A DNA stretch of 55,596 bases from Acidobacteriota bacterium (GTDB lineage: Bacteria > Acidobacteriota > Terriglobia > Bryobacterales > Bryobacteraceae), in contig QHXW01000483.1 in the NCBI GenBank assembly GCA_003223115.1, forward strand, positions 1-55,596, written 5' to 3'. The notes beneath the pieces are model-generated. The model did no database searches, was not told the origin of the DNA, and saw only the letters and a list, made by a program, of their open reading frames with translations. Both the position numbers and the translations under genes were made by a program. Below are positions 17,060 through 27,200 of this stretch, piece after piece. Every line of letters starts with the position of its first letter. Within the stretch, counting starts at the first letter, position 1.

Positions 17060-17932
17060 ATGTCCGCCCGCCTCCGATTGCAGACCGCCCACCCGTTCCG
17101 GTCGCTCGCCGATCTGAAATTCGTGCGTCGTCGCGACGTCGGCGTGCTAAAAGGATCTGAGCACTCGGGCCCAAGCATGCCCTTGAAAACGTTGATCGTG
17201 GACGATGAGCCGATAGCCCGAAGAGTCCTACGCGAAGAGTTGGAATCGATCGACAACATCGAGATCGTCGGAGAGGCAGACGACGGCGCCACGGCCTTGG
17301 AGAAGATCAGCGCGCATCAACCGGATCTTGTGCTTTTGGATCTACAAATGCCGGCGATGGGTGGGCTCGAGGTTGTGCGCCGCTTGAAACACGGGACGCG
17401 TATGCCGGTGATCGTCATCGTTACCGCGTATGACAAGTACGCTCTGCAGGCGTTCGAGGCAGGCGCGATCGACTACCTCCTCAAGCCCGTTGGCCGAGAG
17501 CGCCTCTCGGAGGCTATCGAACGAGCAAGGCGTCTTACAGGCAGAGGGGCCATTGAACGGATAGCACAGCTTCAAGAAATAGCAGATCCATCTACGGGAC
17601 CGCGAACAAGAAGAATCGTGGGGAAGATTGGCGAGGAGTATTTTCTGCTGAGCGCAGACGAGATTTATGCCTTTCAAGCCGATGGGGATTTGGTGTGGAT
17701 ACTGACCGCGAAGCGGAAGTACCTCGCCACTCAGACGCTGAAAGTGCTAGAACATCGCCTCGCGAGCAGCAGTTTTCGACGTATTCACCGAAATGCGTTG
17801 GTCAATGTCGATCATGTGCGAAAGATGAGCGCTCTCAGCAGCCAAAGATGGCTGATTACGCTGAGTAACGATCAGGAGTTCATTGCCAGCAAGCGGCAAG
17901 CCCGAAGCGTTCGTCAACTTCTGAACTGGTGA
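17060..17932 (+). CDS. LytTR-family response regulator
   Basis: A CheY-like receiver followed by a LytTR DNA-binding domain. The receiver begins 'KTLIVDDEPIARRVL' and carries phospho-acceptor Asp94 in 'LVLLDLQMP' (numbered from 17060), then 'VTAYDKYALQAFEAGAIDYLLKP'. The C-terminal domain ('EEYFLLSADEIYAFQADGDLVW' to 'SSSFRRIHRNALVNVDHVRKM') is typical LytTR. The start at 17060 is favoured by AAAGGA at 17048-17053 and by G/C-rich third positions. The ATG at 17177 would remove a 39-residue extension with no known domain and is the homology-based alternative. It pairs with the kinase gene 10 bases upstream. Confidence 0.85.
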   Translation: MSARLRLQTAHPFRSLADLKFVRRRDVGVLKGSEHSGPSMPLKTLIVDDEPIARRVLREELESIDNIEIVGEADDGATALEKISAHQPDLVLLDLQMPAMGGLEVVRRLKHGTRMPVIVIVTAYDKYALQAFEAGAIDYLLKPVGRERLSEAIERARRLTGRGAIERIAQLQEIADPSTGPRTRRIVGKIGEEYFLLSADEIYAFQADGDLVWILTAKRKYLATQTLKVLEHRLASSSFRRIHRNALVNVDHVRKMSALSSQRWLITLSNDQEFIASKRQARSVRQLLNW

Positions 17933-17952
17933 AGGAGAGCGACTCGCAACTT

Positions 17953-18543
17953 CTACTTGAAATACCCCTGAATATCGGCCTTGCCGTCGGGCTTCGCTCG
18001 TGCCCTCCCAAGCGTGTAAAGAGCTTCGGCACGAGGCCCCAGCCCTGATGAGGCTTGCAAATTCCCCCATACCCAAACTAGAGTTCTGGGTGAGAACTGA
18101 ATTCGAGTACCCTCTTTAAGGTGAACCGCGATCGCTTGATCTCGACTTCGATGCGCGGGGTGCAAGACAGTTCCCGCCTTGGGCAGCAATACGCAATCTT
18201 GAACCCACTGATTTTTGCCGATCGATCGATCACCGTCCATCATGTATCCCAGAGCTTGAACTTCTGCCCCGGCGGGAATCACCATTCCTGTTTTGGAAAC
18301 GCGAGGCTCATTTTGCAGCAGCGCCGACCAGTCGAGAACAAGGTACTGTCCTGCGCGAGGGCTAATTGGGATGAGCTCGGAGAGATCCGGTTCGCTCGTC
18401 GAGGTGGTTACGAATACGGTTCCAATTCCAAGGATGGGGACACCAGCAACAACAATCACCAGAAGCAAAACGCGGATGCTGTCGGCTCGCGAGATGCTGA
18501 CCTTCTTTTTCCTCTTCGCCAGACGATCCACACAAACAGACAT
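17953..18543 (-). CDS. Membrane-anchored protein of unknown function
   Basis: About 196 residues. One hydrophobic span (IRVLLLVIVVAGVPILGIGTVFV) after a Lys/Arg-rich start gives an N-in, C-out anchor. The outer domain contains 'GQYLVLDWSALL', 'GAEVQALGYMMDGD', 'VQDCVLLPKAGTVLHPAH' and 'RIQFSPRTLVWVWG'. Their order resembles DUF3299-type proteins of unknown role, but I am not sure of the match. The start could also be ATG 18600, which would add 19 residues; neither has a clear ribosome site. It converges with the LytTR regulator gene and is divergent from a TonB receptor. Confidence 0.55.
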   Translation of the reverse strand: MSVCVDRLAKRKKKVSISRADSIRVLLLVIVVAGVPILGIGTVFVTTSTSEPDLSELIPISPRAGQYLVLDWSALLQNEPRVSKTGMVIPAGAEVQALGYMMDGDRSIGKNQWVQDCVLLPKAGTVLHPAHRSRDQAIAVHLKEGTRIQFSPRTLVWVWGNLQASSGLGPRAEALYTLGRARAKPDGKADIQGYFK

Positions 18544-18758
18544 ACGCGCATAAGCAATTCCAGCAAAAGAATTCCCGACAGGCGGGCTGATGAAAGGCAT
18601 GAGCGATCAAGTGTGCCGCATCAGCGTGAACTCGTTAACTGAGACGGCGATTTACGGACCTGCCCGCTCATGGCAGAGATTAGCCCGCTCACCGCCGACT
18701 TCCATCCGCAGGTCAGATTTATATAGGTGTTTTCCGGACGGCCTTGGAGAATCGGAGA

Positions 18759-21392
18759 ATGATAAAGCTCGCTTCAGGCCTTGTCTTGTTCGTGTTCCTG
18801 TTCAACTGTGCGCCGGCCGATGCGCAGTCCATTAATAGCGGCACCGTCACTGGCACGGTCACTGATCAATCCGGCGCAGTGGTCAGCGGTGCCAAGGTCG
18901 TGCTCCGGAACGCCATCACAGGGTACGAGCAGTCTGCAACCACCGATGAGACTGGATCGTTTCGCTTTAACAACGTGCCCCAGAATCCCTATCGATTGAC
19001 AGCGACGGCTCCCGGGTTCAGCGCGTCCACCCAGGATATCGATGTCCGCAGTTCCATCCCGATGACGATTGGTCTGCCGTTGAAGGTCGCGTCAGGTGAA
19101 ACGAGCGTTACCGTCGAAGCTTCCGGCGCCATAGTTGAGAATGATCCCACGGCGCACGTCGATGTCGACCGAAACTCAATCATGAAAATTCCAGCGGTCG
19201 ATCCGGCTGGCGGCCTGAGCCAGACAATTACGTATAGCACGGGAGGCGTGGCGGCAGACGCGAATGGCCTCTACCACCCATTGGGTGACCACTTTCAGTC
19301 GAGTTTCGTCATCGATGGACAGCCGATCAACGATCAGCAGAGTAAGATATTTTCAACACAGATCCCGATTAGCGCGGTCCAGAGCATGGAAGTCGTTACC
19401 GGCACGCCCGACGCCGAGTTTGGCGATAAGTCAAGTCTCATCGCACAGGTGACAACCCGATCCGGTCTCGGATCTGGGCGGGTTTTCGGCAACGTGGATG
19501 CTTCGTACGGGTCTTTCGGGACGGCAGGAGGAAGCGTCGGTGTCGGCATGGGCAATGAGAAATTCGGGAATTTCCTCGCAGTCGATGGTGTTCGCAGTGG
19601 AAGGTTTCTGGATAGTCCCGAATTTGCCGCCTTCCACGACATCGGAAATAATCAAACCATTTTCGATCACTTTGATTACCAGCCGGGCGCGCATGACATA
19701 TTCCACCTCAATCTATTCACAGCACGGAACTGGATTCAAATCCCCAACGCCTACGATCAGTTGACTCAGGATCAGCGGCAGCGTGTCCTCACCTGGAGCA
19801 TCGCGCCAGGTTACCAGCACACGTTCAGTGCTCACACGCTCTTGACCGTCAACCCGTACATCCGTAAAGATCAGTTCAATTACTATCCCAGCCGCGACCC
19901 GTTCAACGACACACCGGCGACCCAGAGCCAAAACCGGCAGCTCTTAAATTGGGGTACTAAAGCTGACCTCGCAACGACCACGGGACGCCATAATCTCAAA
20001 TACGGCGTGGATCTGAAGCAGACGCGGCTGCTCGAAAATTTCAGCTTTGGCATCACCGACCCGACCTTTAACTCTCCTTGTATAGACTCAGGTGGAGGTT
20101 CGATTGGTGACCCCGCTCTGACTGACCCATCACAGTGCGCTGCCGCCGGATTTCAGCCCAACACGTCCGAGAACCCAAACGCGGCATCGCCATTTTCGCC
20201 CAGTCTGCTCCGCTATGACCTGAGTCGCCGCGGGAACCCATTCCATTTCCACGGCACCCAGAATATCGATCAGTACGCGTTCTACGCACAGGACGACATC
20301 ACAGCCGGCAACTTCCTGTTCAAAGTGGGTTTCCGGTTTGACGGTTACGACGGTATCGTCTCGAGGTCTGGGCCCCAGCCTCGCGCGGGGATAGCATACA
20401 ACCTCAAGAAGACAGGAACGGTTCTGCGTATTGCCTACGCCAGGACATTTGAGACGCCGTATAACGAAAATCTCCTGCTAGCAAGCTCAACGGGAGCGGG
20501 TGGTTTGGCCGAGAATGTCTTTGGGTCGAACTCCGTACCAATCGAGCCGGGCTTTCGGAATCAGTTCAACACCGGCTTGCAACAGGCGATCGGGAAACTT
20601 CTGATAATCGATCTCGATTACTTCTGGAAATATACCCACAACGCCTATGACTTCGGCACGCTGTTAAACACAACCCTTACTTTTCCCATTGCCTGGCACA
20701 ACTCAAAGCTGGATGGCGTCACGGGACGAGTGAGCACGACGAACATTCACGGATTCCAGGCGTATTTCACGTTCGGCCACAACCGCGCACGATACTTCTT
20801 TCCTGAGAACGGCGGGCTAATCGCGCAGGGCACGCCCTTGAATGGGAGTGTTTTCCGGATCGACCACGATCAGGCTTTTCAGTCCACTCTGAGTTTGCGC
20901 TATCAGCGGCCGCGCAACGCGGAGTGGGTCATCTTGACCTACCGTTATGACAGCGGGCTTGTGGTGAGCGGCATACCCGATGCCGGCGCAGCGCTGGGTC
21001 TGACCCCCAATCAACAGGTCTCAATCGGCTTGGCTTGCAACGGTGTCTTCGCGACCGTCGCCAACCCACTCACAGATTGCGCAAACCCGGACGGCGCCAT
21101 CGAAAAAGTCACGTCAAAGCTGATCACACTTCCGCAAGGCGGGTACGGGCCGTTCCCCAGCCAAGAGAACGACGATCATAATCCGGATCGCGTGAAGCCG
21201 CGCAATATTTTCAACGTTGGCGTCGGAACCGACAATTTGTTACATCGCGAAGGACCGAGACGTATCACAGCATCGATCGAAGTCGCGAATCTTACCAACA
21301 AGGTGGCCCTTTATAATTTTCTTTCGACATTTAGTGGAACGCACTTCCTACAACCGAGAACCATCGTTGGTCACGTCGGATTCACATTTTAG
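18759..21392 (+). CDS. Oar-like TonB-dependent receptor with carboxypeptidase-regulatory domain
   Basis: An 877-residue outer-membrane protein. The start is ATG 18759, with GGAG at 18745-18748 ten bases upstream. A signal peptide ends at PADAQS. Residues 25-110 form a carboxypeptidase-regulatory Ig-like fold ('SGTVTGTVTDQSGAVVSGAKV', 'FRFNNVPQNPYRLTATAPGF'). A plug domain ('SSFVIDGQPINDQQSK', 'MEVVTGTPDAEFGDKSS') comes before a barrel that ends in a terminal Phe. This is the Oar-like layout common in Acidobacteriota, which import or bind large organic ligands. No SusD-like partner follows. The ligand is unknown. Confidence 0.88.
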   Translation: MIKLASGLVLFVFLFNCAPADAQSINSGTVTGTVTDQSGAVVSGAKVVLRNAITGYEQSATTDETGSFRFNNVPQNPYRLTATAPGFSASTQDIDVRSSIPMTIGLPLKVASGETSVTVEASGAIVENDPTAHVDVDRNSIMKIPAVDPAGGLSQTITYSTGGVAADANGLYHPLGDHFQSSFVIDGQPINDQQSKIFSTQIPISAVQSMEVVTGTPDAEFGDKSSLIAQVTTRSGLGSGRVFGNVDASYGSFGTAGGSVGVGMGNEKFGNFLAVDGVRSGRFLDSPEFAAFHDIGNNQTIFDHFDYQPGAHDIFHLNLFTARNWIQIPNAYDQLTQDQRQRVLTWSIAPGYQHTFSAHTLLTVNPYIRKDQFNYYPSRDPFNDTPATQSQNRQLLNWGTKADLATTTGRHNLKYGVDLKQTRLLENFSFGITDPTFNSPCIDSGGGSIGDPALTDPSQCAAAGFQPNTSENPNAASPFSPSLLRYDLSRRGNPFHFHGTQNIDQYAFYAQDDITAGNFLFKVGFRFDGYDGIVSRSGPQPRAGIAYNLKKTGTVLRIAYARTFETPYNENLLLASSTGAGGLAENVFGSNSVPIEPGFRNQFNTGLQQAIGKLLIIDLDYFWKYTHNAYDFGTLLNTTLTFPIAWHNSKLDGVTGRVSTTNIHGFQAYFTFGHNRARYFFPENGGLIAQGTPLNGSVFRIDHDQAFQSTLSLRYQRPRNAEWVILTYRYDSGLVVSGIPDAGAALGLTPNQQVSIGLACNGVFATVANPLTDCANPDGAIEKVTSKLITLPQGGYGPFPSQENDDHNPDRVKPRNIFNVGVGTDNLLHREGPRRITASIEVANLTNKVALYNFLSTFSGTHFLQPRTIVGHVGFTF

Positions 21393-21480
21393 GGCAACGC
21401 TCTGCCTGTTCTGGGCAGTAGTTTGCCGTCCGTAATCGTTGTACTTGGAGATTCGACCGTGCCTACTGCAATGCTGAGCC

Positions 21481-22387
21481 GTGAAACTGTTTAAGACCTT
21501 ACTGACAGCGCTGCTGGTATCGGGCATCGCGATTGCATGCGCATTCTGGCCTCGATTTCGTCTGTTCACTTTGGTTTTGGCTGGCCGTAGCCCAGTGTGC
21601 CCCCTGAGTCGCTCTGGACAGCCAAGCTCATCTGGACCGGCTGAAGGAAATAAAGGACCGCATTTTACTCGCCAGTCATCTCGCCGCCAAGAGAGAGGGT
21701 CTTGAGCTCTGGGACACTCCAAAAGGCCCATATTGGATCCCGCAGGGCAACCGTTACGTACTGCCATTCAATCTCGCCGAAATGGAAGCCCACATCTATG
21801 GGTCAGGCGAGCACTTTGTGAGGGCCGGAGATGTCGTTCTTGACTGCGGCGCTAGTGATGGCGATTTTAGCCGTCAAGCGCTGAATGCCGGAGCCAAGCT
21901 AGTGGTGGCCATCGAGATCTCGCCTGCCAGCGTTGAATGCTTGCGGCGCAATCTCGCCCCAGAGATCGCTGTGGGGAGAGCTATTGTGTATCCGAAGGGC
22001 GTTTGGGACAAGAACGACACGCTGTCGCTCAACGTTGACGACGAGAATTTCGCCGCCAACAGCGTGGTTTTGCACGCGCCGGGCGCGCGCGGTACGGTCC
22101 AGGTGCAACTGACAACAATCGATCAGATAGTTAACGAGCTAGCGCTGTTGCGAGTCGATTTCATCAAAATGGATGTCGAAGGCGCGGAGGTGAACGCTCT
22201 CCACGGCGCACGCGAAACTCTTCGGCGGTTTCGGCCACGGCTTGCAATCGCAACTGAACATTAGCCAGATGACGAGACCACCATACCGAACGCAGTCCGG
22301 GCCATTAAGTTTGATCACCAGTCGGAGTGCGGATACTGCGCTCAATCGAACGGACATATTCGCCCGGAAGTCATGTACTTTTATTGA
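21481..22387 (+). pseudogene. Broken FkbM-family methyltransferase gene
   Basis: From GTG 21481 the product begins with a membrane anchor ('LLTALLVSGIAIACAFWPRF') and 'LVLAGRSPVCPLS'. A frameshift near 21610 then moves coding to the next frame ('DRLKEIKDRILLASHLAAK', 'LPFNLAEMEAHIYGSG'). The SAM-binding part is intact in that frame: 'VRAGDVVLDCGASDGDFSR', 'VDFIKMDVEGAEVNALHGA'. A TAG at 22262-22264 interrupts it; a single change from CAG would explain this. The frame continues with 'PDDETTIPNAVRAI' to a TGA at 22385-22387, ending 'MYFY' as expected for the family. The gene would have encoded a sugar or lipid O-methyltransferase with an N-terminal membrane anchor. Confidence 0.82.
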
Positions 22388-22585
22388 GAGAAGCCGACTG
22401 CTGTCCGGCGTCCATATTCCAGGCTAATCCGCATGCTGGCAAATATCTCCCGTTCGTCGGTCATCGAATGCCGGCCATAAGAAATTTGCTGGCCGAGACC
22501 GGAAGTGTCTATGCTGGAGGACGGATCGAATCTGATACCGTGTTCGCACGAAAGGGCGAAGTCCAAGTTATCGTGGCGTCCCCTA

Positions 22586-22846
22586 ATGTTTGAAACCGCT
22601 CATCCAGTGCCCGGAACACTGTTCGCAGAAGCACTGACAATCCTTGAGGATCGGTACGGAATACAAAACATTGAGCACGATCTCGCTAGTGGAGATGTGG
22701 TCATCTATTTGCCCGAATCGGAACACGCTGAGGTGCTATGGCCCTACGTCTTCACGCAAGGGCAGGCCAAATACTTGGCGGTGCGTCCCATCCCAGTTGA
22801 GGACATCCGTAGGAATAGGTTTCCCCGGGATTGGCCAGCACGATGA
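22586..22846 (+). CDS. Small hypothetical protein
   Basis: An 86-residue reading frame from ATG 22586 with a mixed alpha/beta pattern: 'FAEALTILEDRYGIQNIEHDL', 'SGDVVIYLPESEHAEVLWPYVF', 'AKYLAVRPIPVEDIRR'. It has no signal peptide or membrane span. There is no clear ribosome site, and it lies between two pseudogenes, so it may itself be a remnant. I do not recognise the family. The 198 bases before it hold nothing else I can support. Confidence 0.35.
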   Translation: MFETAHPVPGTLFAEALTILEDRYGIQNIEHDLASGDVVIYLPESEHAEVLWPYVFTQGQAKYLAVRPIPVEDIRRNRFPRDWPAR

Positions 22847-22853
22847 TTAGTCG

Positions 22854-23241
22854 ATGGTGCCTCCCGACAGCTCTACTTTACTTTTGCTCAGCGTCTGCAG
22901 TCCAGCACTGGCGCAGGACACCTGGACGGGCGTGGACCGGTTGGTCGCGATCGGGGATATCCACGGCGATTTCGAGTGGTTTACAGCCGTGCTGCGCTCA
23001 GCGGGACTCCTTGACGAAGATGGAAACTGGACGGGGGGCAAGACCCACTTGGTCCAGGTCGGCGATTGTGCTCGATCGCGGTCCTGATTCCCGCAAGGGC
23101 CTGGACCTGCTGATGAAACTGGAACCACAGGCTGCCAGGGCCGGGGGATACCTCGGGGGATACCTCCAGGGGGCTATCGCTACGGCTTCATCGCGTTATC
23201 TGGCTACGACGCCGGCTAACGGGCTCGACGCGCTGGCGTAG
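22854..23241 (+). pseudogene. Truncated, frameshifted metallophosphoesterase gene
   Basis: From ATG 22854 a signal peptide (STLLLLSVCSPALAQ) leads to 'VDRLVAIGDIHGDFEWF', with the calcineurin-type G-D-x-H-G-D metal motif, and 'KTHLVQVGD'. Here the frame is lost. The next frame continues 'VLDRGPDSRKGLDLLMKLE' with the second metal motif (G-D-x-x-D-R-G split by the shift) and 'QAARAGG'. After a 12-base tandem repeat at 23143-23166 the similarity ends. The remaining two thirds of the enzyme, including the GNHE motif, are absent, and the tail runs into the 3' end of the convergent thiG. Confidence 0.75.
23143..23166 (+). repeat. 12-bp perfect tandem repeat
   Basis: gggggatacctc occurs twice without a gap at 23143-23154 and 23155-23166. 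It lies at the point where similarity to metallophosphoesterases stops, so it may mark the break at which the gene lost its 3' part. Confidence 0.75.
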
Positions 23242-23975
23242 AGGCGCTTGGGCATGCGGCCGGCCTCGTATGCAAGGCGTCCGGCTTCGACCGCAAGCTT
23301 CATGGCTCGCGCCATCTTCTCCGCGTCCTCGGCCTCGGCAATAGCCGTGTTCATCAGCACACCATCGGCGCCAAGCTCCATGGCTACAGCGGCGTCTGAA
23401 GCGGTGCCGACGCCCGCGTCCACGATCAGCGGAACGGCCCTGATGGTCTCGCGCATGATGCGCAGATTAGTCGCATTCTGCACGCCGAGTCCCGAGCCGA
23501 TCGGCGCAGCCAGCGGCATCACGGCCGCCGCGCCCGCATCGATGAGCTTGCGCGCATTTACGACATCGTCATTCGTGTACGGCAGCACCACGAAGCCTTC
23601 CTTTGCCAACACGCGTGTGGCGGCGAGAAGACCCTCGTTGTCCGGAAACAGCGTTTTCTGATCGCCAATCACTTCCAGCTTGACCCAGTTGGACAACCCG
23701 ACTTCACGCGCCAGAAGCGCGGTACGAATGGCATCATCGGCGGTATAGCAAGCTGCGGTGTTCGGGAGAATGAAAAACTTTGAGCGGTCGATGTAATCGA
23801 GCAACGATTCCTTGCTTTTGTCCGTCAGGTTCACGCGGCGAACCGCGACCGTGACCATGTCAGCGCCGGAAGCTGCGTGGCAACGGGCCATTTCTTGAAA
23901 GGATCGGTATTTGCCGGTGCCTACGATCAGGCGCGAATGGAACTCGCGCCCGGCAATCATCAGGTTGTCGGACAT
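23196..23975 (-). CDS. thiG: Thiazole synthase ThiG
   Basis: A 259-residue cytosolic TIM-barrel enzyme that builds the thiazole phosphate ring of thiamine from 1-deoxyxylulose 5-phosphate, dehydroglycine and ThiS thiocarboxylate. The N-terminus '[18 protein letters not shown]' is diagnostic. The catalytic Lys is in 'WVKLEVIGD'. '[10 protein letters not shown]', '[12 protein letters not shown]' and '[31 protein letters not shown]' are phosphate-binding and barrel motifs. Length fits the family. No thiS, thiC or thiE lies beside it, and no TPP riboswitch is visible upstream. The nearest partner is thiO at 8010-9113. Confidence 0.93.
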   Translation of the reverse strand: MSDNLMIAGREFHSRLIVGTGKYRSFQEMARCHAASGADMVTVAVRRVNLTDKSKESLLDYIDRSKFFILPNTAACYTADDAIRTALLAREVGLSNWVKLEVIGDQKTLFPDNEGLLAATRVLAKEGFVVLPYTNDDVVNARKLIDAGAAAVMPLAAPIGSGLGVQNATNLRIMRETIRAVPLIVDAGVGTASDAAVAMELGADGVLMNTAIAEAEDAEKMARAMKLAVEAGRLAYEAGRMPKRLYASASSPLAGVVAR

Positions 23976-24084
23976 GCATCTATTCTAGTCCCGGCCGCGA
24001 GCGCGTTGAGTCCACCGCCGGAATGCCCGGAATGCCGCCAGCCCCACAGAGCCAGCCAGAAAACCGAAAAATCCCGGTGATTAT

Positions 24085-24100
24085 TGTGATTTTTCTCACA
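24085..24100. promoter_or_regulatory. Consensus CRP-like operator
   Basis: TGTGA at 24085-24089 and TCACA at 24096-24100 flank exactly six bases, the perfect core of the CRP-family site, with further A/T-rich flanks (TTAT before, TTAG after). It lies in the 321-base divergent region between thiG (start 23975) and the TonB receptor (start 24297), 110 and 197 bases away. Nothing else in that region was recognised apart from the receptor's ribosome site. Confidence 0.5.
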
Positions 24101-24296
24101 TTAGAACGGTCTCTGCTCCAAATAGACTCTTCTTTGAGCGCAACTTGTGATCTAATCTCTGCCAAACGGGTTGAAAGTTTCGGGCGCCAAGAGGGGTTTG
24201 GCGAAGTCAACGTAACGGTTTGTCCGCCCCGGAAGCACGTTCGCCGGCCCCCACTGTGCGCCTCGTGAACAACGAAACTGCTTCAGGAGGGCACAC

Positions 24297-27200
24297 ATGC
24301 TTCAATCACGTTCGTTGCGCGCGATCGCGGTTGCGTTCACGCTCATATTGTTCGTTTGTCTCGCCTGGGCCCAATCAGATTCGGGCTCTATTTCGGGCTT
24401 CGTGCGAGATCCGTCGGGCGCTGTGGTTCCCAACGCGAGAGTGACGGTGACCAACGCGTCCGGTATCGAGCGGTCCACGGCTACCAATGAGTCCGGCTAT
24501 TACACCATCACCAATTTGCCACCCGGAATGTATACCCTGCGAGTGGAGGCCCGGGGATTCAAGAGGTATGAAACCAGCGGCAATAAGCTCGACCCCAGCA
24601 GCAACTTGGCCATCGACGCCTCTCTCACCATCGGGGCTGCGACCGAAACCGTCGAGGTCAGTGCTACGGCTGTGGCGTTGCAATCGGAATCTGCCAGCGT
24701 CCAAAACCTCATCACGCGGCAACAAATCGACCTGCTCGAGCTGAACGGGCGCAATCCGGTGGGCCTCGCGGGGTTGGTACCAGGCGCGCGCGGAGGAACG
24801 GCGGCGAGTCTCAGCTTCGCATTCAGCCAGGGCCCGTCTAATTTCAATGGCTCCCGCAACCCCGAGAACCTGATCACCTATGATGGAGCGCCCGCCACGC
24901 GCACGCGCTCGAACGGCACCAGTCTAGGCGCCGCCGATGTGGATTCCACTCAGGAAGTGCAGATCCTGACCGCGGACTACGGCGCTGAATACGGCCGCAC
25001 GTCCGGTGCTCAAATCCGCATCATCACCAGAACCGGCACCAACCAGTTTCACGGGGCTGCGTTTGAGTACTTGCGCAACACCGATTTGAACGCCAACACA
25101 TGGACGCGGAACACCAACCCGGTGACTAAAGACGCGGCGCCCATCCACTACAACCAGTACGGATATAACATCAACGGTCCGTTTTATATTCCAGGCAAAT
25201 TGAACACGGACAGGAGCAAGTTTTTCTGGTATTGGGGCCAGGAGTGGGTGAAATATCATTTCACCGAATCGGGGTCGACGGTCGGAGTGGCCGGCCTTCT
25301 CACCGTTCCGTCTCTCAAAATGCGCGCCGGCGATTTCAGCGAGCTGCTGGATCCGCACAATATTTTTTATGGTAAGACCGTGGTCGTCAAGGATCCCGAC
25401 ACCGACTTGCCTTTTCCAAGCAACGTGATTCCGCCCAATAAGCTAAGCGCGAACGGCATCGGGATTCTGAATGCCTGGCCTGTTCCCAACCTGGGTACTC
25501 CCATCGGCGGCAACGGCAACTGGTTCGCGGCCAGGCTCCACACGCAGGAACAGCGAAAAGACACACTGGGCGCCGATATGAACCTGACCGATAAACAGCG
25601 GCTGCAGTTTCGCCGCATGAACTTCGCATATCTGGAATATCAGCCGCTTGACGGCAACACGGACCGTACACCGAAGTTCTTCAACAGGCCCAATCAGACC
25701 AATTCGCTCGACTATGTGTGGACCATCAGTCCCACGAAAGTCAACGAGCTGCTGATCACGACCAGTCTGGATGACGTCTACATTCCGGTCGACAGGGCGC
25801 ACTTCTTCGATCGTACACAGGCGGGGATCAACTACCTCTATATATTTCCCGCGGGCAAGCTGATTCCCACGCGCATACCAACCGTGAATATGTCGCCTTT
25901 CTCGGGACTGAGCGGCGGCCCCTATCCGTCGCACTCGGCCGGGCCCATCTACGACATTTCCGACAGCCTGACGTGGGTCAAAGGCAGCCACACGCTGAAG
26001 TTTGGAGGCCTCTACGAACGCTCCGGCGAGAACGATAACGACGAAATCAACGTGCAAGCATGTCCGACCTGTACCAACAACCAGAACGGCCAGTTCCTGT
26101 TCACCGATGGCCGGTCTGGACATCCTACATCGGGATCGGCAGTCGCCAACGCTGCGCTTGGATTGTTTGACACCTACTCCGAAATCGGCCACCGCGCGTA
26201 CACGATTTTCCGGGGCAGTATGTGGGAAGCCTTTGCTCAGGATTCCTGGAAGGCCACGCAGAAGCTGCATATCGACTACGGTGTCCGCTATACGGTGATT
26301 GTTCCCTATAGCGCTTTATGGCGGAACATGGCCGCGTTCGACGCAGGCTTCTACGATTCTGCCAAAGCGGTCAAAATCGATCCCAAGACCGGTCTCGTCG
26401 TGCCTGGTTCAGGCGATCGCTACAACGGCATGGTCATTCCTGGCAGCGGATTCCCGTCATCGGCGAAGGGCCGTGTGCCGGAAGCCGATTCGGGAGATTT
26501 CAATTCCCTGTTCCGCGGCGTCAGCAGCCACTACTCAGACATCCAGTGGGGGCAGTGGCAACCGCGCATCGGTGTGGCTTACCAAGTGAGGGAGAAAACC
26601 GTTGTGCGCGCCGGTGTGGGCCGCTTCTTCACCCGGCTGGGTGTGAGCGACTCTGTCTTCCTCGGCGGAAATCCGCCATTCCAGCCGAACGCCAGCGTTT
26701 CGTTCGGCTCAGTGGATAACCCTGGAGGTGGCGGCGCGAATGCTGTGCCTCTGGTTGTGACTACGCAGAGCAAGGCGTTCAAGAACCCGGAAGCCTGGAA
26801 CTGGAACTTCACGGTCCAGCGGGAAACGTTCCTGAATTCCGTCGTGAGTGTGGCTTATGTGGGCCGCCGTGGTCTGCACCTGCAACGCGAGGCGGACATC
26901 AACCAGCCGACTACGGATGTAGTCAGAGCCAACCCGGGTGTCAACATCAACGCTTTGCGCCCGTATCTTGGTTACGGCTCGATTCGCCAGACCGACAATG
27001 TGGCCAGCTCGCGATACCACTCGTTACAGTTGACCTGGAATCGCCGCTTTACCAACGGGTTCCTTTTCGGACTGGCATACACGTACGCGAAAAGCATGGA
27101 CGATGGCTCCAACCAGCGCGACGTGATTCCCGACACTTACTGGGCACACAATCTGTGGGGACCCTCTGAGTTTGATGCCCGCCACATTCTGGTGATCAAC

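Noticed and set aside
23976-24296. TPP riboswitch sought upstream of thiG
   Set aside because: The conserved thi-box core is not present on either strand.
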